A stretch of 64,000 nt of DNA. It comes from Fen-999 sp964469455 (lineage in GTDB: Bacteria > Pseudomonadota > Gammaproteobacteria > Burkholderiales > Rhodocyclaceae). The notes under the pieces are model-generated. The model saw only the letters and a list, made by a program, of their open reading frames with translations, did not search any database and had not been told where the DNA came from. A program made the translations under genes and the position numbers. Shown here in pieces: positions 17,932 to 26,566 of this stretch. Positions within the stretch are counted from its first letter, which is position 1; each line of letters begins with the position of its first letter. The DNA is taken from the NCBI GenBank assembly GCA_964469455.1, contig CAYXZX010000002.1:1-64000 (forward strand). The letters run 5' to 3'.

Positions 17932-18918
17932 ATGAGCAAGAAGAGCAAGAGAGACTACTTTGTTGCGTTGACGGAATTTCACTTCATGAACTTGCAGACC
18001 ATGAGTGAGATTACCTATTACCCCGGCATGCATCACTTCCATGATAGCGTCAATGGCGTCTTGCGAGCCTGGGCGGGCCGCGACCTTGACAGCGAGTGGC
18101 CCCAACCTATCGCCAGCGAACTCATCAAGTACATGGACCAGTCTGGCACGGATGTCGCGTTCTGTCTGCGGGAGCCAATGCTGGACATCACTGGTGGCAC
18201 CGTCTCAATGTCCACCAATGGTTTCATGCTGCAACAGATTGCGCCTTACCCCGGGCGGATGTACCTCGAGGCCAATGTAGGCCCGGTGATCCGGCGTGGC
18301 ATCAAGCACGCGAACTGGGAACTCGAGTACCTGGTCAAGGAGCAGGGTGCCAAGCTCTGCAAGGTATATTCGCCTGAGGACGACGGTCCGCTCAACGACC
18401 GCCGCATGTGGCCTTTCTACGAGAAGGCATGCGACTTGGGCGTACCTCTCACCGTGCACACGGGCATGAGCTACGTTTGCCCGCAGCCGAGCGCGCACTG
18501 CGAAGTGAAGCAACTGGATGACATCATGCTCGACTTTCCGGAGCTGAAGATCATCGCCTATCACGCGGGTTGGCCGCAGTCGGAAGAGCTGATCGGGCTG
18601 TGCGGCAAGCACAAGAATCTTTACATGAGCCTCTCCGGGATCATCGGCTGGTACCAGCGGGCGCCATATCGCGGCTATCACGCGATCGGCACCGCCTTGC
18701 AGTGGATGCCGGCCGACAAGATCGTGCTTGGATTCGATCTGCCATTCGATGACTTGAACCGCATCCTCGATTACATCCGTGATCTCGACATGCCTGAGGA
18801 ACTGCAGGAAAAGTGGGGTTATCCGCAAGTCACGGAAGACGACAAGGCAAAGATCCTTGGCCTCAACCTCGCAAGGTTGACAGGAATCGAGCCCACCAAG
18901 CGGGTCAAGCGCGGTTGA
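17932..18918 (+). CDS. Amidohydrolase-2 family (ACMSD-like TIM barrel) protein
   Basis: 328-residue protein of the amidohydrolase-2 group, which includes metal-dependent decarboxylases and hydrolases. Barrel motifs visible are PLTVHTGMSY (about 180), KIIAYHAGWP (about 205) and the late Asp in KIVLGFDLPFDD. The usual N-terminal D-x-H-x-H metal pair is not obvious: the region reads VALTEFHFMNLQT. The enzyme may use fewer metal ligands or have lost catalysis. A good GAGG precedes the ATG. It leads an operon with an SDR and follows the operator dyads. Decarboxylation or hydrolytic ring cleavage is possible but unproven. Confidence 0.82.
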   Translation: MSKKSKRDYFVALTEFHFMNLQTMSEITYYPGMHHFHDSVNGVLRAWAGRDLDSEWPQPIASELIKYMDQSGTDVAFCLREPMLDITGGTVSMSTNGFMLQQIAPYPGRMYLEANVGPVIRRGIKHANWELEYLVKEQGAKLCKVYSPEDDGPLNDRRMWPFYEKACDLGVPLTVHTGMSYVCPQPSAHCEVKQLDDIMLDFPELKIIAYHAGWPQSEELIGLCGKHKNLYMSLSGIIGWYQRAPYRGYHAIGTALQWMPADKIVLGFDLPFDDLNRILDYIRDLDMPEELQEKWGYPQVTEDDKAKILGLNLARLTGIEPTKRVKRG

Positions 18919-18943
18919 TGTGCTTGGCTTGCCGGGAGAGTTC

Positions 18944-19705
18944 ATGACCATGAAGCGATTATCTGGCAAGGTGGCACTCGTGACGGGTGCCGGTCAGGGC
19001 GTTGGGCAGGGCATCGCCACGGCACTAGCTGTGGAGGGTGCCCGGGTTGCAGTGGCGGGTCGAACGCTGGCGAAGCTTGACTCGACCTGCCGGGACATCA
19101 ATGCCCGTGGTGGTTACGCGGTTCCGGTGGAATGCGATGTCAAGCGTCTCGATTCGCTCGAAAGCTGTGTCGAGACCGTGGTCGAGCGTTTGGGTGGACT
19201 GAATATCCTGGTCAACAACGCACAGGAAGTTCCGACTGGCAGGCTTGATCAGGTTTCAGAGGACCGGCTGGAAGCCGGTTGGCAATCGGGACCACTCGCG
19301 ACCTTCCGGCTGATGAAACTCTGCTATCCGTACCTGAAGGGGGATGGCAGCATCATCAATATGGCTAGTGCCGCAGGCAAGCGCTGGGACGCCACCGGGT
19401 ACGGCTGTTACGGCGCCGTCAAGGAGGCTATTCGTCAGCTGACGCGTGCGGCAGCGTGCGAATGGGGCAAGGACAATATTCGCACCAATGTTCTCTTGCC
19501 CCTAGCCGAATCAGCCGGGCTCAAAGGATGGACAGCGGCTCGTCCAGAGGAGGCGGCCGCGTACTTTTCGACGATCCCCATGAGGCGTGTAGGCGACTGC
19601 GAACTGGATATAGGCCGGTTCGTGGTTGCGCTCTGCTCCGAAGAATGTCGATATGTCAATGGACAGAGCATCGGACTCGATGGTGGGCAAGCGTATTTAG
19701 GGTAA
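18944..19705 (+). CDS. SDR-family oxidoreductase
   Basis: 253-residue short-chain dehydrogenase/reductase. TGAGQGVG lies near residue 14, NNAQE in the NNAG position, and catalytic YGAVK at Tyr156/Lys160. The start at 18944 is supported by GGGAGAG just upstream. A second ATG two codons later is possible. It lies 25 bases after the amidohydrolase gene and ends before a small hairpin (19713-19735), so these two genes may form a short operon. Substrate unknown. Confidence 0.9.
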   Translation: MTMKRLSGKVALVTGAGQGVGQGIATALAVEGARVAVAGRTLAKLDSTCRDINARGGYAVPVECDVKRLDSLESCVETVVERLGGLNILVNNAQEVPTGRLDQVSEDRLEAGWQSGPLATFRLMKLCYPYLKGDGSIINMASAAGKRWDATGYGCYGAVKEAIRQLTRAAACEWGKDNIRTNVLLPLAESAGLKGWTAARPEEAAAYFSTIPMRRVGDCELDIGRFVVALCSEECRYVNGQSIGLDGGQAYLG

Positions 19706-19712
19706 CCCGCAC

Positions 19713-19735
19713 CGGGCCGAATCGTGTTTGGCCCG
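19713..19735 (+). terminator. GC-rich hairpin after SDR, possible weak terminator
   Basis: CGGGCC and GGCCCG form a perfect 6-bp stem around an 11-base loop, starting eight bases after the SDR stop. No T-run follows, so termination would be weak or factor-dependent. The 188-base gap to the next gene holds no other clear element. Confidence 0.35.
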
Positions 19736-19893
19736 AAATGAAACTTAATGGATCCTTGCGGGTGTTGAGAGTGCAGCTTGGAAAATAGTAGGCTTGATCA
19801 CGTTTGGCGGCATCGCTCGCATCCATGGCTGATCGGGGCTGAAACGTTCGCCGACACGTAGGACATCTAGCTAGGAACGCTACAAGACAAGTT

Positions 19894-21126
19894 ATGGGCA
19901 ACAGTAGACCACCGCTAGCCGGCTTGCGCATCATCGAGAGTTCCATTCTGGGACCTGCAGCCATCACAACCGCGCTTGCGGACCTCGGGGCCGAGGTCAT
20001 CAAGGTTGAGACTCCTTCGGGCGACTACATCCGGGAAATGACTTGGCCGATCATCGAAGGCGTGTCGCTCATGCACTATCACCTCAATCGGGGCAAGCGC
20101 GGCATTACCCTTGACCTAAAATTGGAGGCCGCGCGCGAGGTCTATCGTGATCTCGTCAAGGATGCCGAAGTAGTGATTGAGGCATCAAAGCCTGGCGCCT
20201 TGGCCAAGTTTGGTCTGGGATATGGCGACCTGCGAAAGATCAACCCACGAATAGTCTTTTGCACTGTATCCGGTTACGGCATGACAGGGCCATACAAGGA
20301 CATGCCTTCTCATGGGATCGCCTACGATACTTGGGCAGGAGTCGTAATACCGGCCTATGATGATGAAGGCTTCTGCTATATACCCGAACATGTGGGTATC
20401 GGCATCAACGCCGCTCCCCTCTTCGGTGGTCTGGCTGTGCTGGCAGCGGTAATGCGGGCACGACAGACGGGTGAAGGGGCTTTCCTCGATCTTGCCCAGA
20501 GCGACGCCGCCGCGGCATTCGACTGGTACCGCAGCGAGAGCTATATGGCCTATGCTCGGCCGGAGAGCGTGGTCACCGGCAATAAGTCGGATGGCTACAA
20601 GCGTCGCCCCGTCGCCACCGCCGGGATGCGCGAGGGCGTGCGTTATCAGCTCTACGAGTCAGCGGACGGTCATGTGCTTTTCATGGCGTCGGAGCAGGCT
20701 TTCTGGAAGAACTTCTGCGCGGGTATCGACCGCATGGATCTCTTTGAACGGTGGCCGGGATCGAAGTATGCCGATCACGCACGTGGCAACCGCGAACTGC
20801 AGGCAATTTTGCGCGACATCTTCAAGACCAGGACTTCCGGCCAGTGGATCGAGTTCAGCAAGGAAGCCAACACTCCGATTGCTCCGGTGAATACGCCGAA
20901 GAATCTGGTTGACGACCCGCAGTTTCAGGCGCGATTCAAAATCACGTCGCACGAGTCTCACGGCGCCGATATGTTGGGTTTCCCTGTCAGGTTCGTTGCC
21001 GAGGAGTTGCCAACGACAAGCCGGGCGCCAACAGTTGGGGAGCACAACGAAGAGGTGTTGAGGGAGGTTCTTGGCTATGGCCCAGACAGAATCGCATCTC
21101 TCCAGAGGGAAGGCGCCTTGGGTTGA
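19894..21126 (+). CDS. CaiB/BaiF-family (family III) CoA-transferase-like protein, possible catalytic Asp loss
   Basis: 410-residue protein of the family III CoA-transferase fold. N-terminal GLRIIESSILGPAAITTALA and DLGAEVIKVETPSGD are typical. The usual catalytic Asp precedes the helix leading into R-x-x-x-TGxGxxxD. Here the segment reads HVGIGINAAPLFGG before RARQTGEGAFLDLAQSD, so Asn appears to occupy the Asp position. If so, it may not transfer CoA by the classical aspartyl-anhydride route. It opens the operon running through the ACAD and racemase-like genes. Confidence 0.85.
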   Translation: MGNSRPPLAGLRIIESSILGPAAITTALADLGAEVIKVETPSGDYIREMTWPIIEGVSLMHYHLNRGKRGITLDLKLEAAREVYRDLVKDAEVVIEASKPGALAKFGLGYGDLRKINPRIVFCTVSGYGMTGPYKDMPSHGIAYDTWAGVVIPAYDDEGFCYIPEHVGIGINAAPLFGGLAVLAAVMRARQTGEGAFLDLAQSDAAAAFDWYRSESYMAYARPESVVTGNKSDGYKRRPVATAGMREGVRYQLYESADGHVLFMASEQAFWKNFCAGIDRMDLFERWPGSKYADHARGNRELQAILRDIFKTRTSGQWIEFSKEANTPIAPVNTPKNLVDDPQFQARFKITSHESHGADMLGFPVRFVAEELPTTSRAPTVGEHNEEVLREVLGYGPDRIASLQREGALG

Positions 21127-21168
21127 GGGCGTACCGAATCAGACTTAACGACAGGATGGAGCAAGTCA

Positions 21169-22350
21169 ATGGACTTTGAGTTCTCGGAAGAGGAAAACAG
21201 GTTTTTGCGCGAGGTCGATCAGTTCCTCAAGGATAACTACGACCCGAAGGTAATGGATGTCACGCGCGAGAACATGGCGCAGGTTTGTGACACGCCAGAG
21301 CGTCGGGCATTCATGAAGAAGCTGGCTGCACGCGGATGGCTGGGGATCACATGGCCCAAGGCGTGCGGCGGGCAAGATGGCGAAGGCTTCTATGAGTACC
21401 TGCTTAACGAAAAATTGTCATCAGTGGGGGCTCCGCAAATCGGCAAGGGTGTCGGGATCATCGGCAAGACCTTGATCAGGGTAGGTTCGGAAAAACTGAA
21501 GAAGGAATTCCTGCCTAAGATTCTTGACGCCAATATCGAGTTCGCGGTGGGCTATTCGGAGCCCAGCGCCGGGTCCGACTCGGCAGCAATGCGCCTGAAG
21601 GCAGAGCGCAAGGGCGATGGCTGGGTACTCAACGGCCAGAAGGTCTTCACAACTTCCGCCCACTTCGCGGACTGGTACTGGGTGGGAGCCCGCACCGATC
21701 CGGACGCGCCCAAACATCATGGTATTTCCTTGTTCCTTATCCCCATGAACGACCCCGGGCTGACCATCCACCCCATGTATACCATGGGTAACGAGCGCAC
21801 CAACGCCGTATTTTTCGACAATGTGTTCGTCCATGACGACTACAGGGTCGGCGAACTGAACAAGGGCTTCCAGTACATCGCGGAAGCGCTGGACATTGAG
21901 CGCTTCACCATGTTTACGCTCTCGCCGATTCGTGGTCGGCTTGAACTGCTCTGCGACTATGTCAAGAACACGACGCGTGATGGCAAGCGCATGCGCGATG
22001 ATCCCGTCATTCGCCAGCGGATTGCTCAATTGGCTACGGAATGCGAAGTGGCTCGTGTTCTCGGCGTGAAGTTCGTTGATGCGGCGCTGAACAGCTCAAA
22101 GACCCCGACGGCCGAAGCCTCCGAGTACAAGCTGTATGCCACGGAGTTGTCGCGCCGGATTGCCGATGCCACCATGGATATCGTTGGCCCGGGTGCGCAG
22201 CTGGCGCTTGGCACCGCCGATGGTCCGCTCAAGGGGCGGCCGGAGTCTTGCTACACTTACACTGTGATCGACACGATCGGTGGCGGGTCCTCCGAGGTAC
22301 AAAAAAACATCATAGCCACCAGAAAGCTCGGCTTGCCGAGGAACTTTTAG
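21169..22350 (+). CDS. Acyl-CoA dehydrogenase, GSSEVQ-type subunit (pair 2)
   Basis: 393-residue FAD-dependent ACAD. It has GYSEPSAGSDSAAMRL in the mid-domain, NGQKVFTTSAHFADWYW next, and IGGGSSEVQKNIIATRKLGLPRNF at the C-terminus. An AGGATGGAGC stretch precedes the ATG. The likely partner is the ACAD at 24589-25752 in the same operon, which lacks the SSEVQ loop. Four genes separate them, unlike the adjacent pairs elsewhere in the window. It probably oxidises a branched or polycyclic acyl-CoA with transfer to ETF. Confidence 0.92.
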   Translation: MDFEFSEEENRFLREVDQFLKDNYDPKVMDVTRENMAQVCDTPERRAFMKKLAARGWLGITWPKACGGQDGEGFYEYLLNEKLSSVGAPQIGKGVGIIGKTLIRVGSEKLKKEFLPKILDANIEFAVGYSEPSAGSDSAAMRLKAERKGDGWVLNGQKVFTTSAHFADWYWVGARTDPDAPKHHGISLFLIPMNDPGLTIHPMYTMGNERTNAVFFDNVFVHDDYRVGELNKGFQYIAEALDIERFTMFTLSPIRGRLELLCDYVKNTTRDGKRMRDDPVIRQRIAQLATECEVARVLGVKFVDAALNSSKTPTAEASEYKLYATELSRRIADATMDIVGPGAQLALGTADGPLKGRPESCYTYTVIDTIGGGSSEVQKNIIATRKLGLPRNF

Positions 22351-22366
22351 GCCGGGACAACGCTAG

Positions 22367-23527
22367 ATGGGACTACTCGATGGCTTCACCGTGCTCGACC
22401 TGGCGAGTGTCGGACCTGCCGCCCGTGCGTCGCGCATTCTGGCCGACTATGGGATGCGAGTGATCAAGGTTGCCCCGGTTGCGGCGAAGGGAGCGAAGCA
22501 GGTAGATCCCGTGTTCCACGCCTATGGTGCGGGACGGGGTACCGAAAGAATTCGCGTTGACCTCAAGTCCGATGCCGGCCGTGACAGCATCCAACGTCTG
22601 GCGTCGAAAGTCGACGTGGTTATCGAAAGCTATCGTCCTGGTGTCGCAGCGCGGCTTGGAGTTGGCTACGAGCAGGTGAAAGCGCGCAATCCTGGAATCG
22701 TCTATTGCTCGACGAGTGGCTATGGCCAGGACGGCCCGTATGCCCAGTGGGTCGGGCATGATATCAATTATCTGGCGGTCGGCGGCTTCCTGGCATGCAG
22801 TGGCCGAGACGAAAAGGGCCTTCCGGCCATTCCTGGTGCCACGGTGGCCGATAGCGCGGGTGGTGGCATGCATGCGGCGGTAGCGATCGTCGCGGCGCTG
22901 CTTCATCGCGCCAAGACGGGTGAAGGGGCCTATCTCGACGTATCGATTACCGACGGCGTTCTTAACCTGATGTCTCTCTATATCGATCAATATCTCGCTA
23001 CTGGAGAGGAAACCAAACCGCGGTCCGGGGTTCTGACCGGGAAGTATGCTTGGTATGGCGTCTATGCTACGGCCGATGGTAAGCACCTGGCGGTGGGTGC
23101 GATCGAGAATCATTTCTTCAGGAACCTCTGTCGATTGCTGGACCTGGAGCATTACAGCGACAGCCAGTACGATTCCGACCGTCAAGATGAAATGCGACAG
23201 GCTTTCGAGCGGCGCTTTCGATCGCGCAGCCGGGATGAGTGGATTGCGCTGTTGTCCAGCCAGGATACCTGTGTCGCGCCGGTTCTCGATGTCGCCGAGG
23301 TAAGCGTCGACCGACATCTGCGAGCACGTGGCGCCTTCATGCACGCCCGCCATCCCGAGCGGGGTGATTTCGAGCAGCTTTCACCAGTGTTGGCCGGCGG
23401 TGTGCGGGCGCAGCCACTTCACCTCGTCCGCACCAGTGGCGCTACCGATACCGATTCCGTTTTCCAGGCGGCGGGGTTCTCCGCCGATGAGATCGCGACA
23501 CTGCGCGCTGGCGGCAGTGTTGAATGA
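22367..23527 (+). CDS. Alpha-methylacyl-CoA racemase-like protein
   Basis: 386-residue member of the CaiB/BaiF fold in which racemase landmarks are recognisable. GHDINYLAVGG carries His131, VADSAGGGMHAAVAIVAAL carries Asp162, and HLAVGAIE carries Glu247. These match the His126/Asp156/Glu241 catalytic set of mycobacterial MCR. The later DTCVAPVLDVAEV and HLRARGAF segments also resemble AMACR. Such enzymes interconvert 2R and 2S methylacyl-CoAs so that ACADs can act on isoprenoid side chains. It lies 16 bases after the ACAD gene. Assignment as a racemase rather than a CoA-transferase is strong on motifs. Confidence 0.85.
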   Translation: MGLLDGFTVLDLASVGPAARASRILADYGMRVIKVAPVAAKGAKQVDPVFHAYGAGRGTERIRVDLKSDAGRDSIQRLASKVDVVIESYRPGVAARLGVGYEQVKARNPGIVYCSTSGYGQDGPYAQWVGHDINYLAVGGFLACSGRDEKGLPAIPGATVADSAGGGMHAAVAIVAALLHRAKTGEGAYLDVSITDGVLNLMSLYIDQYLATGEETKPRSGVLTGKYAWYGVYATADGKHLAVGAIENHFFRNLCRLLDLEHYSDSQYDSDRQDEMRQAFERRFRSRSRDEWIALLSSQDTCVAPVLDVAEVSVDRHLRARGAFMHARHPERGDFEQLSPVLAGGVRAQPLHLVRTSGATDTDSVFQAAGFSADEIATLRAGGSVE

Positions 23528-23540
23528 AGGATTGGATGCA

Positions 23541-24062
23541 ATGACCGCAGGCATTCCCCAGAGCGTGCAGGAACTGATCGGAAAACCCCAGTACAAGGAA
23601 CAGACCGAGTTTCCAATCGAGATGGGGTACGTCTACAACACCTGTGCCGCAGTGCAAAATGGCAATCCGATCTACTGGGATGCCGACGTTGCCGAGCAGA
23701 TCGTCGGGGGACCAATTGCACCACCAACCATGCTGTCCGTCTGGTTTCGGCCCCATTACTGGTCGCCTGGCGCGGTCGGCGAGCGGACTGCGCTGCAGAC
23801 CCACTTTGATCTCAAGCGCTTGCTGGATCTACCCGAGGCGATTGTTTCCGGCAACGAGGCAGCCTTCGGCGAACCGGTGCGCATGGGTGACAGGCTCACC
23901 ACATGGCAGGTCATCCGGTCGGTCAGCGAGTTCAAGCAAACCAAACTTGGGCATGGTCGTTTCTGGACCATCGATGTTGAAACCTACAACCAGCATGGCG
24001 AGTGGGTCGGAACCGAGAGCTACACCTGCCTCGGCTATCGGCGTCAGGAGGCGTCTGCATGA
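23541..24062 (+). CDS. MaoC/FAS1-type hot-dog dehydratase subunit, non-catalytic half
   Basis: 173-residue hot-dog protein of the MaoC N-terminal (FAS1-like) dehydratase type. Where catalytic hydratases have D-x4-H, this protein has Asn40 and Tyr45 (NGNPIYWD). It is therefore expected to be the structural half of a heteromeric (R)-specific enoyl-CoA hydratase. The next gene overlaps its stop as ATGA and keeps the dyad. This resembles the HadA/HadB or ChsH-type division of labour. The start at 23541 gives the family N-terminus. Confidence 0.85.
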   Translation: MTAGIPQSVQELIGKPQYKEQTEFPIEMGYVYNTCAAVQNGNPIYWDADVAEQIVGGPIAPPTMLSVWFRPHYWSPGAVGERTALQTHFDLKRLLDLPEAIVSGNEAAFGEPVRMGDRLTTWQVIRSVSEFKQTKLGHGRFWTIDVETYNQHGEWVGTESYTCLGYRRQEASA

Positions 24063-24541
24063 TACTGCCGACAAGTCTGACCGCCGCCGACGTCATGGAA
24101 GGACAGGAACTTCCAGCGCTTTCACATCCGGTGACCGCCACGACCGTAGTGCTTGGTGCATTGGCAAGCCGGGATTGGCGTCCGATGCACCACGACAAGG
24201 AATTCGCAATTCATCGTAACGGCGTCAAGGATATATTCATCAACACGCCGAACAATGCGGCTTGGTTCGAGCGTTATATCAACGACTGGACCGGCCCGAA
24301 AGGACGACTGGGGCGCATGAAGTTCAAGATGAGGCGCCCTGTCTTTCCTGGCGACACGATGGTTTTTAGCGGCCGGGTTGTCAAGCTGTCCGAGGATGAT
24401 AGTGGTTGCAATTGGGTTGAACTTGAGGTGACCGTTTCCGTGGATGGGCAGGTGAATACCGAATGTCAGGCACGGGTTGCGATTCCTCGTGACGAGCATG
24501 ACAACCCCTGGAAGCGCAAGGCGGATCGCTGGCAACCTTGA
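24059..24541 (+). CDS. MaoC-family hot-dog enoyl-CoA hydratase subunit, catalytic half
   Basis: 160-residue hot-dog protein with the intact hydratase dyad Asp39/His44 (SRDWRPMHHD). It overlaps the preceding inactive hot-dog gene by four bases, which favours equimolar translation and a heterodimer. Its expected reaction is hydration of a trans-2-enoyl-CoA to the 3-hydroxyacyl-CoA, directly after an ACAD step. The surrounding ACAD and racemase-like genes suggest a bulky or alpha-methyl-branched substrate. The C-terminus is short (RKADRWQP), with no extra domain. Confidence 0.87.
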   Translation: MILPTSLTAADVMEGQELPALSHPVTATTVVLGALASRDWRPMHHDKEFAIHRNGVKDIFINTPNNAAWFERYINDWTGPKGRLGRMKFKMRRPVFPGDTMVFSGRVVKLSEDDSGCNWVELEVTVSVDGQVNTECQARVAIPRDEHDNPWKRKADRWQP

Positions 24542-24588
24542 TCCAGCAGTACAAAGAAGACACTTTTTCAAGATTCGAGAGGCAAATA

Positions 24589-25752
24589 ATGGATCTGAAG
24601 TTCACTGAAGAACAGAACATGCTCCGCGACATGACCCGTGATCTTTGCCGCGACTATAGCGGCGCCGACGTGGTCAGGAAGATGGAGAATGATCCGCTTG
24701 GCGTACCTGCCGAGTTGTGGCAACAAATGCGAAAAACGGGTCTGCTTGGCATTTTGCTTCCAGAGGAGCAGGGCGGGCTTGGACTGAACATGCTCGACTG
24801 CGCAGTGATCTACGAGGAACTTGGACGCACGCTGACTCCGGGGCCGCACTTTCCGAGCAGCATCATGTGCGCGAATGCCATCAAGAAGGCAGGCACCGAC
24901 GAGCAGCGCCAGACACTGTTGCCGGCGATCGGCGCGGGTGATGTCATTGTCGTGCCGGCGTGGCTTGAGCCCGATAACGGATTTGGCCGGGAAGGCGTGC
25001 AGTTGCGGGCAGAACTTGGTACCACGGGATATCGCCTGAATGGCACCAAGCGCCACGTCTTTCATGCAGCCGCCGCAGACAAGCTGCTGGTGCTGGTCAG
25101 AACGGGTGAAGCAGGCGATGCGGTGGACTTGTTGCTGGTGGATACCAAGGCTCCCGGTGTCGTGCTTGAGCAGCAGAAGTCGATGGCTTCCGATACGCAG
25201 TATCGCGTATCTTTTAATGACGTCGTGGTGCCCATCAAGGATCGCGTTGGTGGCGCGGGAAGCGGCTGGCAGACATGGGCGGCCGCCATGTATGATGGCA
25301 TCATTCTACTGGCGGCCTTCGCCGCGGGCGGCGCCGAGAGGGCACTGGAAATCACGGTTCAGTATTCCAAGGACCGACAGCAGTTCGGCAAACCCATCGG
25401 CGCTTTCCAAGCGTTGGCACACTACATGGCGGATGCCACGGCCGTTGTCGATGGCGCGAAGATGCTGGTCTATGAAGCCGCCTGGGCGCATGCCAACGGC
25501 AAGAACGTCGTGCGTCTGGCGCCGATGGCGAAGCTCTTCGCTTGCAAGGCATTCCGCGACGTTACCGCGATGGCACAGCAGGTGCACGGTGGCATCGGGT
25601 TTACGCTTGATTACGATATCCAGCTCTACTATCGACGCGCCAAGCAGCTACAGATGAACTGGTGGGATGGTCGCTATCTTGAAAGTCTGATTGCGGCCGA
25701 TATTCTCGACAGCGATCTGCCAAGGACGATTCCTGATCCATTTACGGTTTGA
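24589..25752 (+). CDS. Acyl-CoA dehydrogenase, partner subunit (pair 2)
   Basis: 387-residue ACAD starting MDLKFTEEQNMLRDMTRDL. The ATG at 24589 follows GAGAGG by six bases. An in-frame extension upstream is not supported. It carries YSKDRQQFGKPIGAFQALAHYMAD and QVHGGIGFTLDYDIQLYYRR but no late GSSEVQ-type loop. It complements the ACAD at 21169-22350, and together they probably form one alpha2beta2 enzyme. It is followed within 34 bases by the DUF2889 gene. Confidence 0.9.
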   Translation: MDLKFTEEQNMLRDMTRDLCRDYSGADVVRKMENDPLGVPAELWQQMRKTGLLGILLPEEQGGLGLNMLDCAVIYEELGRTLTPGPHFPSSIMCANAIKKAGTDEQRQTLLPAIGAGDVIVVPAWLEPDNGFGREGVQLRAELGTTGYRLNGTKRHVFHAAAADKLLVLVRTGEAGDAVDLLLVDTKAPGVVLEQQKSMASDTQYRVSFNDVVVPIKDRVGGAGSGWQTWAAAMYDGIILLAAFAAGGAERALEITVQYSKDRQQFGKPIGAFQALAHYMADATAVVDGAKMLVYEAAWAHANGKNVVRLAPMAKLFACKAFRDVTAMAQQVHGGIGFTLDYDIQLYYRRAKQLQMNWWDGRYLESLIAADILDSDLPRTIPDPFTV

Positions 25753-25786
25753 CAACAGGTTCCGCATAGGCCGCTTTGGTCCGCTC

Positions 25787-26566
25787 ATGGGTCTGCCAAA
25801 TCCAGGCTATGGGGCAGGTATATTCCGGCGTCGCTTGCGTTGGCGGGCGATGGCGGGGTGGGTCGAGGTGGAACTGGAGGACAGTAATCACGGATTTCGC
25901 CTGCGCTTGCATCACGATGGTTGCCGGGTCACCGGCGTCGATGTTGATCCGGTTCGATATCCATTCACGACGTGTCCCGAGGCATCTCTCGCCGTGAAGC
26001 GCATTGTCGGTGCGTCACTGGTTGACGCAGCCAAGCTTCGTGAATCGCTACCGGGCGGGGAAAACTGCACCCACATGGCCGACATGGCGCTGATTGCCGC
26101 CGCTCACGCAGTGGACGTCGGTATGGAGCGGCTCTATGACATTGCTGTTAACGACGAACGCGATGGTGTTACCACGGCCAGGCTCGAATGCGACGGTGAA
26201 CTCCTCTACGAGTGGCGGGTGCGGGCAAATGCCATCGAGTCGCCGGCGGAACTGGCTGGTCGACCCTTGATGCGCGGCTTTTATGCCTGGGCGGCGCAAG
26301 TCTTTGGCGGCGGCACGGCACTGGAGGCCGCTCAGGCCTTGCAGCGTGGATTTTTTGTCGCGCAGGCTCGTCGATACAGCTACGTGCCGGTGGAGCGCTA
26401 CCCGGCCATTACCGACGGTATGCCGACGGGGAGTTGCTACTCCTATAACACGGGAGCCGTCGAGCATGCATTGCGCATCCGGGGGTCGGTACGCGACTAT
26501 TCAGAGAGTTCGGAATGCTTGTTGCACTTTGTCACCAACCCCGAGTCAGGTGCGGTGACGTCATGA
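25787..26566 (+). CDS. DUF2889-domain protein
   Basis: 259-residue protein of the DUF2889 family. GIFRRRLRW, HGFRLRLHHDGCRVTGVDVDP (about 35-55), FTTCPEA and the later ENCTHMADMALIAAAHA are the recognisable family blocks. The function is unknown. It sits between an ACAD gene and a CoA-transferase gene whose ATG overlaps its stop (ATGA), so it is translationally coupled into the pathway operon. Three conserved Cys/His-containing blocks suggest a small-molecule or metal role, but this is speculation. A second protein with a related C-terminal block is encoded at 55955-56986. Confidence 0.8.
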   Translation: MGLPNPGYGAGIFRRRLRWRAMAGWVEVELEDSNHGFRLRLHHDGCRVTGVDVDPVRYPFTTCPEASLAVKRIVGASLVDAAKLRESLPGGENCTHMADMALIAAAHAVDVGMERLYDIAVNDERDGVTTARLECDGELLYEWRVRANAIESPAELAGRPLMRGFYAWAAQVFGGGTALEAAQALQRGFFVAQARRYSYVPVERYPAITDGMPTGSCYSYNTGAVEHALRIRGSVRDYSESSECLLHFVTNPESGAVTS

